From positions 24 through 64,023 of the forward strand of contig CANNZV010002496.1 of the NCBI GenBank assembly GCA_947561585.1: a DNA stretch of 64,000 nt, written 5' to 3'. Positions 47,074-57,929 of this stretch are shown here, piece after piece. The first letter of the stretch is position 1. Each line of letters opens with the position of its first letter. This DNA is from Caprella mutica (lineage: Eukaryota > Arthropoda > Malacostraca > Amphipoda > Caprellidae). The notes below the pieces were generated by a model. That model saw only the letters and a program-made list of their open reading frames with translations. It did no database searches and had not been told where the DNA came from. A program made the position numbers and the translations under genes.

Positions 47074-48249
47074 TTGATCCCCATACCATTTGATTCCCGG
47101 TCAATTGATTCCCATTTATATTTTCTCATTTTCTGTTTATAAACCTATTATTCATTTATTATATGTGAATATATTAATAATTATATAATAGAAATATGCA
47201 CCTTACAGTCGATGAAGTTTTTTAAAGAAACTAAGTAATAAGGGTAAGGACAGCTAACAAGAAAGCAAATATGTTTTTATTCAATATACAGGTAAACACA
47301 TAGTAAATATATAGAGAAGTATGCTAAGTTCCGAATTCATTGACGGTGAACTTGATCCATTCTTTTGAAACGATGTAAACAAATGGCGTCAAATATTAAA
47401 AGTATTAGTAGTTGAATATTATAAGTGTTTCAGAGTTATTATAAACCTGATAAGAACACAATTTCATTTAAGTTAATTTCCATAATAATGTACAATTGAA
47501 TGAATAATAGAACATTTTTTATTTAAAAACAAGTAGAAACAACTCTGTGTGACGTCACACACTGAGTTTTTTCGGATGTTCCAATATTGTACTTGGTTGA
47601 CTCTATTTATTTACTATGGGTATACCCCACTCTTATTATAACTAGCACATATGACTAATCAAATAAATCAAGAGCATGTCTCATAATTATTTCTCCTGAT
47701 ATAGCTAGGACCTAATTGAGGACTAACTTTTGACAATTTTTTTGGTGTTTTCAGTTATGCTTTTTTGCCGTAACTATAACAATTATTATCATCATGCAAG
47801 TGGGAAAGATCAAAAATAATTTAATGGTAAATATACTTAATCTATCCCACCTATGCATGATCATAATGTTTGTAATAGTTAAGGAAAAGCAGCTTAACTG
47901 AAAGTTAGGTATATTAATTTAAATTGCGAAGTCAATATACGTAACTTTAACTTGCAAGAGTTGGTTAATATTTTTCTGACTAGTTGTGAATGTAAATTAT
48001 TTGTAAATAGAAATAATTAATTTGTTACGATAATAAGTTCTAGCTGTTTGAATTCGGTTATTTTTTTCATTATATATAAAATTTATTATATAAATTTATT
48101 ATACATCAAATTGTTTCTCAAGTTTTATTTATTATTTGAATAGTAAATGGCAATTTTTAAATAGAAATAAAAATCGTGATAAATTATAGTATGCTAAATA
48201 TATGAGCAAACAAAAAATATGACTGGGAATCAAATGGTATGGGGATCAA
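47074..48249. mobile_element. Nested element with 29-bp inverted ends
   Basis: TTGATCCCCATACCATTTGA at the left continues TTCCCGGTC, matched inverted at 48221-48249 with one mismatch. A partial second copy (GGTCAATTGATTCCCA) follows the left end. Interior is non-coding, with a 16-bp palindrome TGTGTGACGTCACACA at 47546-47561. Confidence 0.65.
47753..47903. other. Long imperfect hairpin
   Basis: AGTTATGCTTTTTTGCCGTA and following bases pair with a downstream block ending AAGCAGCTTAACT over about 58 bp, with a loop of about 32 bases. MITE or inverted duplication; a small-RNA source cannot be excluded. Confidence 0.5.
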
Positions 48250-48691
48250 AAAGTATATTGTAAATAAATGGCGCCACTGCAGAGGGTTTGGTACTAAATA
48301 TTTGGTACGTACATATGTACGCTATATGTTTTGTGAACAAATGATAACCAGACTAGAATCTGCCATAATGGTGAAAAGAATTTGCGAGATAGAAAACTGT
48401 CCTTCCAGACAATTATATATATTGATAAAGTGCGAACCTGAACGATAACTTGAGTTAGATAGAAACTTCTCTAAGTTGTATTGTTTACAAATTATCAGCT
48501 ATATTATGAGAACAAAGAGTATAAAGTGGTGGCACCATCCATAGGAGGGTCCCCGACACTTAATAGATTTCATAAATTATGATATATATAGTTTATTTAG
48601 TTTTTTTTTCAACCGTATAATTCTAAAAAGGTTTCAACATTAGTATTATGAGAACAAAAAATGACTGAACTCCCCCTTTAAATGGATCTAT

Positions 48692-50365
48692 TCAAGGGTG
48701 AATTTTTTGATGTCTACTGCGAAGATATGAACTAGAAAATTCCATATCACAAAATTTGCACTTGAATGGCTTCTCACCAGTGTGAATTCTTTGATGAATA
48801 CTGAGAACAGATGACCGAGAGAATGCCTTATCACAATAACTGCATTTGAATGGCTTCTCACCAGTGTGAATTCTTTGATGACTATTGAGAGTATAAGACT
48901 CAGAGAAAGCTTTATCACAATAACTGCATTTGAATGGTTTTTCACCAGTGTGAATTCTTTGATGAATATTGCGAACAGATGACCAAGAGAATGCTTCATC
49001 ACAGTAATTGCATTTGAATGGCTTCTCACCAGTGTGAATTCTTTGATGAATATTGAGAGCAGATGACCGAGAGAATGCTTTGTCACAATAACTGCATTTG
49101 AAAGGTTTCTCACCAGTGTGAAGTCTTTGATGACTATTGAGAGTAGATAAATGAGAGAATGCCTTATCACAATAACTGCATTTGAATGGCTTCTCACCAG
49201 TGTGAATTCTTTGATGAATATTGAGAGTAGATGACTCATAGAATGCCTTATCACAATAACTGCATTTGAATGGCTTCTCACCAGTGTGAATTCTTTGATG
49301 AATATTGAGAGTAGATGACTCATAGAATGCCTTATCACAATAACTGCATTTGAATGGCTTCTCTCCAGTGTGAATTCTTTGATGACTATTGAGATGAGAT
49401 GACTGAAAGAATGCTTTATCACAATAACTGCATTTGAATGGCTTCTCACCAGAGTGAATTCTTTGATGACTATTGAGATTAGATGACTGAAAGAATGCTT
49501 TATCACAATAACTGCATTTGAATGGCTTCTCACCAGTGTGAATTCTTTGATGAATATTGAGAGCAGATGACTGAGAAAATGCTTTATCACAATAACTGCA
49601 TTTGAATGGCTTCTCACCAGAGTGAATTCTTTGATGACTATTGAGATTAGATGACTGAAAGAATGCTTTATCACAATAACTGCATTTGAATGGCTTCTCA
49701 CCAGAGTGAATTCTTTGATGTCTATTGAGAACAGATGACTGAGAAAATGCTTTATCACAGCTATTGCATTTGAATGGCTTCTCACCGGTGTGAATTCTTT
49801 GATGGCTATTGAGAGGAGATGAATTAGAGAATGCCTTATCACAAAAACTGCATTTGAATGGCTTCTCACCAGTGTGAATTCTTTGATGTCTATTGAGAAC
49901 AAATGACCGAGAGAATGCCTTATCACAATTTTTGCATTTGAATGGCTTTTCACATATTTCAAGGTTAATTTTCTTCTTAGGACTATTATCATGGCCAAAG
50001 ATTTCATTAGAAAATGATCCATAATCTTCTGTATTCAATGAATATTTATCATTCATTTTTCCTTCGAGTGTTTGATTCTTCTCAGAATTAGTTTCACTTC
50101 TGTTCTCATAATCAATATTTTCATGTTTGATAGTTATATCATCATCAGAAACTTCATTCTTAACATCATTATAGAATTTATTATGAGGGTTAAGTTCCTC
50201 TTGGTCTACTCCCTTTCCTAGAGGATCAACATCCACAGCTTGACGCAAGAGATCTGCAATATCTGGTTTGATGTCTTCCTCTTCCACCAAGTAGATCACA
50301 TTGGATGAGTCAGCAATAATTCCCTCTCCATCAGGTATTGCAGGACCTTCACCTACAGACTCCAT
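48692..50365 (-). CDS. C2H2 zinc-finger protein, 15 fingers
   Basis: The coding exon starts with ATG (50363-50365) directly after a TTGTTTCAG acceptor and ends with TGA at 48692-48694, 557 codons. The upstream exon at 52415-52507 ends ATGTTTCCAAGG, which joins in frame and would add MFPR. Residues 1 to about 140 are acidic and lack a known domain (VEEEDIKPDIADLL). From about residue 140 there are 15 tandem fingers of the form CxxC-x12-HxxxH joined by TGEKPFKC linkers; all keep their Cys and His. The last finger ends HQKIHP at a stop that lies in a degraded linker. A relic finger beyond the inserted element at 46944-48678 suggests the gene was once longer. Likely a nuclear DNA-binding regulator; target unknown. 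Fingers 4/6 and 8/9 are identical or nearly so in their recognition stretch, a sign of recent duplication. Confidence 0.93.
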   Translation of the reverse strand: MESVGEGPAIPDGEGIIADSSNVIYLVEEEDIKPDIADLLRQAVDVDPLGKGVDQEELNPHNKFYNDVKNEVSDDDITIKHENIDYENRSETNSEKNQTLEGKMNDKYSLNTEDYGSFSNEIFGHDNSPKKKINLEICEKPFKCKNCDKAFSRSFVLNRHQRIHTGEKPFKCSFCDKAFSNSSPLNSHQRIHTGEKPFKCNSCDKAFSQSSVLNRHQRIHSGEKPFKCSYCDKAFFQSSNLNSHQRIHSGEKPFKCSYCDKAFSQSSALNIHQRIHTGEKPFKCSYCDKAFFQSSNLNSHQRIHSGEKPFKCSYCDKAFFQSSHLNSHQRIHTGEKPFKCSYCDKAFYESSTLNIHQRIHTGEKPFKCSYCDKAFYESSTLNIHQRIHTGEKPFKCSYCDKAFSHLSTLNSHQRLHTGEKPFKCSYCDKAFSRSSALNIHQRIHTGEKPFKCNYCDEAFSWSSVRNIHQRIHTGEKPFKCSYCDKAFSESYTLNSHQRIHTGEKPFKCSYCDKAFSRSSVLSIHQRIHTGEKPFKCKFCDMEFSSSYLRSRHQKIHP

Positions 50366-52414
50366 CTGAAACAATTGATTTATTAGATATTCAAGTTAAT
50401 TTAGTCTGTCAATCAGTTTTCAAAAACTACTGACTGTTTTATGACTTACGAAATAAAATTTATTCACTATTAGGGGTAGTTCATTATTCAGAATTCTAGA
50501 TTCATCATAGAGGAGATCTACTGTATAATAATGAGAATGAAAAGTAATTAGAAAATACCTTGAAGGAGAAGTTAGATAAAAACATAGATGAGATGAAAAT
50601 ATCAATGAAAACAGCACTAAGAAATATCTAAGGAAAAATAAAATAAAGTAGCTAAATGAAAAGATAACAGTCAATGAATCCAATGAGTTTACTTTAATAA
50701 AATGACATCTAATAATTTTTGAAATAATATAACTATGTAATCAGAACTAATAAACTAGCTAGCTACAACGATATAGTCAGTGGCAATAAGTGGAATTTAT
50801 TTACTAAGAATGAGAGCCACAATAGAATAAAAACTTGGTCATCATTTCCTAGCATATAAACATTTTTATAATTGCACAGCTTCTTTCCCCTCAATATTAC
50901 TCATTTGATTTATCATAATGAATATTTATTCATTTAAGTATTTAATATTCCTTTTTATCATATAGTCTTGAGTAGTCAGGGAAATTGGCCAACCCTCCTA
51001 CAATATAAATTAATAATAAATCATCTCAAAGAATAAAATAAATTTGAAAATAGGATACTTTTATTACATAGATGTATATGTAATTTCAGACTTGGAGTGA
51101 ATATAAATTTTATATCCCAAGTAATTGAGAGAGGGAATCTTAGTACATTAAATGGGGAAAATTATAAATCGTGGAGAGTGGGAAATAGGTGAGGATTTCT
51201 AATTAATTCCTCACATTAGGTTACAATACTAATTAAAAACAAAATAATTTGAATTTTGGAAAGTTAAAACTCTGTAGAGTTCTTCTCAAAAAGTATTTAT
51301 ACATACAACTTTATTTCACTAACAATACAAAATATAAATCTTCAAATATTAACTCAGGAAGATAAAATATGATTTTATTTTATTTAATTAATTGTAGCTT
51401 TAAAAGTGTCTATTGTCAAAATGGATAATTATAGAGACTAATTGAGATAACAGAAGAAATGCATAATTTAATCTAACAGAAAGTCTTACACTACTCTTAC
51501 ACCATGTCATTGACATCATGAGGAAATAAATACAAAGGACTGAGAAGAAGTAGTTAGGCAGGAATGCATATCTTAGTGCAGGTTTAAAGGTGTGAACTAT
51601 GGATTCAAGAAAAATATCAATAATCTGGCCACTGTAGTTTGCCAAATATGGCAAAATGTTCATAGAGATATTCTTTACTGTCCATGGCAAACAATATGTT
51701 TGAATAAAGAATAATCTGAAAGTACAGAACAAAAGAACAAAGTAACTGATAGCTACAGTATTATTGTAGAAAGCTTCTATTTGGCTTCAATGCATAAGAA
51801 ACATATGCTAGATATTCTTATAAGGAAATTAAAATTGCATATACTTTGCATTTCATATATGTAGAGAAAAAGATGTTCTATATCCTTGAGACTGGCAGAA
51901 TGTTTGTCAAAAATAATGTATATAGCTCCCTTTATAAAGGAATTATTTACTTATCTTCTGTAATTAGAAGGAAATAAATGTAGAAGGAAATGTTTAAGAG
52001 AAAATGACGTCTCATATCCTGGAGACTAGTCAATGTATGAATAAGAAATAATTCAGGATTGAATATACTTCACTTGAAGTAAAAGTTATTATTAGCTTGA
52101 AGAAATATAACAGTAATTAATGAAAATGGTGCTAGGACAATTGCCTCTCTATTGATCCGACTTCTTAAGTTGAAATAAAGAAAAATATAACAAAAACGTC
52201 AGATTCAGATTAGTTTTTAAGATTAAAGGGCCAACAAAAATGTACATTCATCATAGGTATCTGAACATTAAGTCCTCATCTATTTATTTAATTCAACTCT
52301 TCTTATTCCAGAAAAATAACTCAATAAAAATAATAATATGTTTCAGAATTAAAAGATCAAAAGCTGTATAATGAAGCCAAAAGATAATATATATCTTTAT
52401 CATTTAAGACTCAC
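50366..52414 (-). other. Intron of the zinc-finger gene
   Basis: Bounded on the minus strand by a GTGAGT donor (52414-52409) and a TTTCAG acceptor (50371-50366). Non-coding. A weak SINE-family fragment (AAATACAAAGGACTGAGAAG) lies near 51530. Confidence 0.65.
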
Positions 52415-52507
52415 CCTTGGAAACATGAATGCCAACTGTTTGTTCTTACTAATTTCAGTCCAATTACATGAATCAAGATGTAGATAACTTAGAATCTTTC
52501 AAAACTC
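52415..52507 (-). other. Upstream exon of the zinc-finger gene
   Basis: Preceded by a polypyrimidine acceptor (TTTCTTTCTTATATTTCTAG) and followed by the GTGAGT donor. All frames are closed early except the ATG four codons from its end, which joins the main exon in frame. Probably 5' untranslated plus start codon; further exons may lie to the right. Confidence 0.6.
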
Positions 52508-52956
52508 CTAGAAATATAAGAAAGAAAGTTAATTTTCATAATACAGAAGTCATGCTAAAATAAATTTCAATGCCATGTTTTGTCTAGAAAAATCCAAAGC
52601 ACCCAATTATATTATTGCGCTGAGATGGCCAAAAGTCCTCTCCATATAAGAGCATCATAATAAAATAGGCAGGTGAAACAAGCTTAATTGAAAAAGATGG
52701 AGAATGGGGAACCAACCATTTTAGCATTTACAGATGCTAAATGTGGCCAAACTAAGTATTAATGAACAATCAAGACTTACCACTGTATCAGTGAATTAAA
52801 ATAAATCCATTAGCAATTAATGAAATTATTTTAATTAAACTTTTTGTTAACAAAATTCCAATTTTGAAAAATCCATAATAAATTTTCCTGTAGCTACTGT
52901 ATATGATTAAAAAATTGGTAAATGCAATATAGCCACCCATCTAACCAAAAGCTGTT
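52508..52956. other. No recognisable feature
   Basis: AT-rich; could hold the promoter or a further intron of the zinc-finger gene, but nothing diagnostic is seen. Confidence 0.35.
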
Positions 52957-53205
52957 TGTCCCACGTCTTAAAACGTCTGATACCCCTCGCTATAGAGGGA
53001 TTTAAGATGTGGGGTGGGGGAAATAAGATGTCTAACCCTCTTTGTTTACACAGTGGTCCCCCTCTGCAAGACGCATGGTATCACGTCTAGTAAGTTTCTG
53101 ACAGAGAGGGACATACTTATGTCCCACAACTTACCTCACTCCATTTTCAAGACATGGGACAGAGTGTAAATGTCCCACGCTATAGAGGGATTCAAGATGT
53201 GGGAT
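52957..53205. mobile_element. MITE with TGTCCCACGTCTTAA ends
   Basis: The left end TGTCCCACGTCTTAAA is matched inverted by TATCCCACATCTTGAA at the right. CGCTATAGAGGGATT and AAGATGTGGG occur twice in direct orientation, so the right end is partly duplicated near the left. No clear TSD. Confidence 0.65.
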
Positions 53206-53959
53206 AGTGTGAACGTGAATGTAAATATGTATAACAAATAAAAATATCTTGCTAATTTTATTGTCATTTCTTACCTAATTGCATATGGTAGAGATTATTT
53301 CATTATCAATGAGAAAATGCAAGCTAAATATAAAGTTAACCAATAGCGTCAGACCGGGTGGCTTGGCACATTTTCGGCATACTTCGATTTTATGAAAAAC
53401 TGGAGAAGTCAGCAATCTGATTTTTTGTGTGCAGATAGATGACGGGTAGACCTAGGTGCACACTAAAGTTCCAACTCTTTTAAAATCAATAGAATAAAAG
53501 TTATCATCGAAAAACTGTGCGCAAAGATCGTGGGGGAAAACCGGGTGAATTTTACGCACTTACTGGGTGTTTTTGCGCACCGGACTATCTATCATCATAG
53601 TCTGAGCCCTCAATCTATCCTGTGTATATTTCTTCTAAAAACTTTAAAATAAGGAGCATGTATACTTGTAGTAATAAAATCTTCAGACCGGTTTGTTATT
53701 TGAAGTTAATTATTGTACGTCTTTGGAATAAAACAGCATAATTGTATATTTCCCTTCTGCTCAAATGTTTGTGGTTCTAGAATGGTTGTTTGACAATATT
53801 TGTCCTGGTACGTTAGGTTGTGAAACAATGCGAAGGCTAAACACTGTTTTTTATTTTGTAATTTATAGTTTGTAATCTTGGCATTGACATAACAAATGTG
53901 AATATATCTGGAAAGTACACAAACAATATAGAAGACTAGAAGTTACAGATAAATAGGAA
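53206..53959. other. No recognisable feature
   Basis: Mixed composition, short stop-free stretches only, no repeat matched elsewhere. Confidence 0.4.
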
Positions 53960-55120
53960 CACCTACAGAGAAATGAGTGACTACACCTACAGAGAAATGA
54001 CTGACTACACCTACAGAGAAATGACGGACTACACCTACAGAGAAATGACTGACTACACCTACAGAGAAATGACTGACTACACCTACAGAGAAATGACTGA
54101 CTACACCTACAGAGAAATGACTGACTACACCTACAGAGAAATGACTGACTACACCTACAGAGAAATGACTGACTACACCTACAGAGAAATGACTGACTAC
54201 ACCTACAGAGAAATGACTGACTACACCTACAGAGAAATGACTGACTACACCTACAGAGAAATGACTGACTACACCTACAGAGAAATGACTGACTACACCT
54301 ACAGAGAAATGACTGATTACACCTACAGAGAAATGACTGATTACACCTACAGAGAAATGACTGACTACACCTACAGAGAAATGACTGACTACACCTACAG
54401 AGAAATGACTGACTACACCTACAGAGAAATGACGGACTACACCTACAGAGAAATGACTGACTACACCTACAGAGAAATGACTGACTACACCTACAGAGAA
54501 ATGACTGACTACACCTACAGAGAAATGACGGACTACACCTACAGAGAAATGACGGACTACACCTACAGAGAAATGACGGACTACACCTACAGGGAAATGA
54601 CGGACTACACCTACAGAGAAATGACGGACTACACCTACAGAGAAATGACGGACTACACCTACAGAGAAATGACGGACTACACCTACAGAGAAATGACTGA
54701 CTACACCTACAGAGAAATGACTGACTACACCTACAGAGAAATGACTGACTACACCTACAGAGAAATGACTGACTACACCTACAGAGAAATGACTGACTAC
54801 ACCTACAGAGAAATGACAGACTACACCTACAGGGAAATGACAGACTACACCTACAGGGAAATGACAGACTACACCTACAGGGAAATGACGGACTACACCT
54901 ACAGAGAAATGACGGACTACACCTACAGAGAAATGACGGACTACACCAACTGAGAAATGACGGACTACACCTACAGAGAAATGACGGACTACACCTACAG
55001 AGAAATGACGGACTACACCTACAGAGAAATGACGGACTACACCTACAGAGAAATGACGGACTACACCTACAGAGAAATGACGGACTACACCTACAGAGAA
55101 ATGACTACACCTACAGAGAA
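53960..55120. repeat. 24-bp minisatellite, about 48 copies
   Basis: Unit GACTACACCTACAGAGAAAT plus GACT, with variants at one base (CTGAC, CGGAC, CAGAC) grouped in blocks. As 24 is a multiple of three, both strands are open for hundreds of codons (plus: MTDYTYRE repeats; minus: FSVGVVSH repeats). Near-perfect units, an abrupt start and end, and one short unit near 55105 favour DNA-level amplification over a protein gene. Confidence 0.96.
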
Positions 55121-57038
55121 CACTTAATAGAACAAAGACAACTCGAATAACACCTACATAATTAAAGTACACAATATAAATTATAGCACTGAAATATGAC
55201 ACTACGTGACTTTACACTAGCTACTATTGACAATGAATGAATGGATAGAGTTTGCCGTTCGGATTTCTAAAGAATATAATGTGAATTTATGGCTAATGGT
55301 TCTATTGCGAAATTTAATCTTTAATTGATTGAAAATAAAGTATAGAATTAATTGCTGACCAGCACAATATTTATTGCTTTAAGAGAGTTAATAAGACTTT
55401 CCAACTCTGTTACATGAAAAGCATTTGGTGATGGTAATTAACCACCTACTGTTTTCTCTAGACCAGAGGTTTTCTGTGGTTTACTTTATAGAAATAACGA
55501 GCTCTTGAGGTTTCATGTACTCTAACAGATTTCAATTTTGAAATTTCTTTTCTGTGAGGGAGTAATTAGTTTAAGTTGGAAATATAGGAGGAGTTATTTT
55601 TGAACTTGTCAGTTTCTATTAGTTGTGGGTATAATTAGGGACAGCCTACAGGAGGGTTGAGAACCAATAGGAATTGGAGAAGCGAGAACAGAGGCACCTT
55701 ACGTTTGGATTTGGGTGTAGTTTTAGATGAATCTGGGGAGTATATAGGCGATGGATCGAGATGATGGAGTCCTACTCTGTCTGTCGTCACTCTCTGCTCA
55801 CGAGAGAGTCTTAAGTAATTTACCGGTCTGGATAAGACACAGACTGCAGGAACTGGTAAAGTGTTCTCCCAGAAATCCTCTATTTTGGCTTCTGTTCTTA
55901 GTAAAATACATGTAAATATAAGAGAAAATTAAGGATTGACTGAGATAAGACCCCGGCGTTGTGAAGTCTTTACTTATCCCAGCCTTGGGTAACCATCGCA
56001 GGACTTAGTCAATGAAGATCTCCGCCAATCATAGTGGTGGAAATAGGATCCTTAGCAAGTGGCTGAATCTTGCAACTCAATGTATCTCGGCAGCAGAGGT
56101 TGTATTCTTTACGGTACAGTCAAAGCCAAACGAGACAGGATGAAGGAGCCAAGAACTGAAGTCTGTTGTATAATGATTCCTGACTTTGCAGAACAACTTC
56201 TGACATTGCAGAACAACTTCTAACATTGCAGAACAACTTCTAACGTTGCAGAAAAACTTCTCGTGTTGCAGAGCAGACATTCAATTAACAGTAGGAGTCT
56301 GAAGCCAGAGTCACCATCATAGAACCGTGATTTGCACGAGTTGTCGACCACTTCAATTAGCAAAGTTCCAGTGGAGTACTGCCGCCTTTACAAACACACT
56401 AGTACAGTGGTTCCCGAAGAGGTTCCAGCCGCACCAACTCACCTAATTTAAACTATGGTTGATTTATTTAACCTTGTTATTTTGGTATGATATTTGATGT
56501 TATTTAATGGAGTGATGGAATTAATGATTATTATTGACACGTAACATAAACAGTAAATAAAACAAATTGATTTTTCTTTCTAGGAAGAATCGTAACCCAC
56601 GTAATTAAATCGCCGCTCAGCACTAATTAATAACCACGCTACCATGTGAAAGAAAGAACTCGACTGCTGAAAATATTGAATAATGAATATTGGAGATAAA
56701 GAAATGTCCAAACGGCAAAAAGAAGAACACCCCTTCAGGGCACCGATCATACAAGCACCAATAATTAAAATCAATGTTAAAAAAATTTACTGAAATAAAA
56801 ACATACAACATAAGGTCATCATTTCCAATACTTCTCTGGAAAGATTCTATTTTTGAATTAAAAAAAAACTTAAGAAAGGAGAAAATTATATATATATATA
56901 TATTGCTATTAATATAGGTATATAATTTGTAAAAAGAAATAAAATAATAAAAATCATCAGTTTGGTCTGAAATTTGCACAGCTAACAACCACCATTCCAA
57001 TCCTATCGCACTACTCTGATCTCAATAGGATTACTATC
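55121..57038. other. No gene; two repeat items
   Basis: A block at 55845-55935 matches 23650-23745. A 21-bp tandem array (ACATTGCAGAACAACTTCTA units, about five copies) lies at 56170-56275. The rest is AT-rich with a TATATA run near 56890. Confidence 0.5.
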
Positions 57039-57046
57039 CCTTAGAT

Positions 57047-57766
57047 CAGGGGTGGGCACAGGTTGTGTTTTTCAGTGCCAAAATATGGAATCACAGTGCC
57101 ATTTCCATTTTCTTTTAGTTTTTTAAATTGCAGGGGATACTAAGTAATTAAATTTAGGTTGTAGATTTTATTGATGTACGTTCGTCGTGCAATCGTACAT
57201 ATTTTGAACATAAATATTGGTTGTAGATTTATTATTTGAATTAAGAGAAATTAATAAATGATATATAATTTTGCTTTTCTTTTTTCATGTTAAAATAATT
57301 TACAATAAAAACAAAATTAAGTTATTTTGCATGAGTAACAAGAAATTAATAACTAATTCATAAAATCACAGGATAAATAACAATGGCTACATACCTTATT
57401 AAAAAAAGAAATTAAAAACCATTGCACAAATTCTTTCCAGTGTAAGAATATCTGATCTAGATAAAAAAAGACAGAAGTAAATTTTTAAACACCGGCACTA
57501 CTCTAATAATGAACTAAAAATACCTTATTAACGGATTAAATTGACTATGGCAGTATCAAGGTGAGTACTCACTCATAGACTCACAAATATACTGTTCTTC
57601 AATTAGTTGACCATCCTCTTTTATATTATCCTTGAAATTTATAAAGCAGTCATGGCTAAAAATTCTAAATTTTCTTTGGAAGAAAATAAAGCACCTTTTC
57701 CCAGGAGGGCACTGGTGCCACTCTGAGTGCCAAAAGAGCACTGAGTGCTGCATTTGCCCACCCCTG
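57047..57766. mobile_element. hAT-type MITE
   Basis: Ends CAGGGGTGGGCA and TGCCCACCCCTG, classic hAT termini, flanked by a perfect 8-bp duplication CCTTAGAT (57039-57046, 57767-57774). 720 bp, non-coding. Subterminal repeats of AGTGCCA near both ends (for example CAGTGCCAAAATATGG, GAGTGCCAAAAGAGC) may be transposase-binding sites. Confidence 0.95.
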
Positions 57767-57929
57767 CCTTAGATAGTACCTGAGACCAAAAGACTAAACC
57801 ATATATAGCTATATAGCTACTGGTAAATTTATCTACCAGCAATAGCACACAAAATCAGTTTCAAAAAAACATTGTGCTACCATACAAACTGCCACTCCTT
57901 ACTTTCACCTCTACACATCAGTATACAAA

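Larger units (their letters stand above)
46944..48678. mobile_element. 1.7-kb TIR element inserted in the zinc-finger gene
   Basis: Ends AAGGGGAAGTTCAGTCA and the inverse of AAGGGGGAGTTCAGTCA. TAA flanks both (46941-46943, 48679-48681), as for PIF/Harbinger-type TTA duplications. No transposase frame. It contains a nested inverted-repeat element at 47074-48249. Confidence 0.75.

Noticed and set aside
48688..50022. A second 444-codon frame across the zinc-finger array
   Set aside because: A shadow of the true finger frame: the 84-bp finger repeat keeps the neighbouring frame open, giving hydrophobic repeats without a domain.
51400..51732. 110-codon minus-strand frame in the zinc-finger gene intron
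   Set aside because: Hydrophobic, no motif, overlaps a SINE-like fragment; judged fortuitous.
53943..55202. Opposing repeat proteins of 326 and 419 codons
   Set aside because: Both come from one 24-bp tandem array open on both strands; no splice, promoter or domain support. Kept only as a question in the findings.
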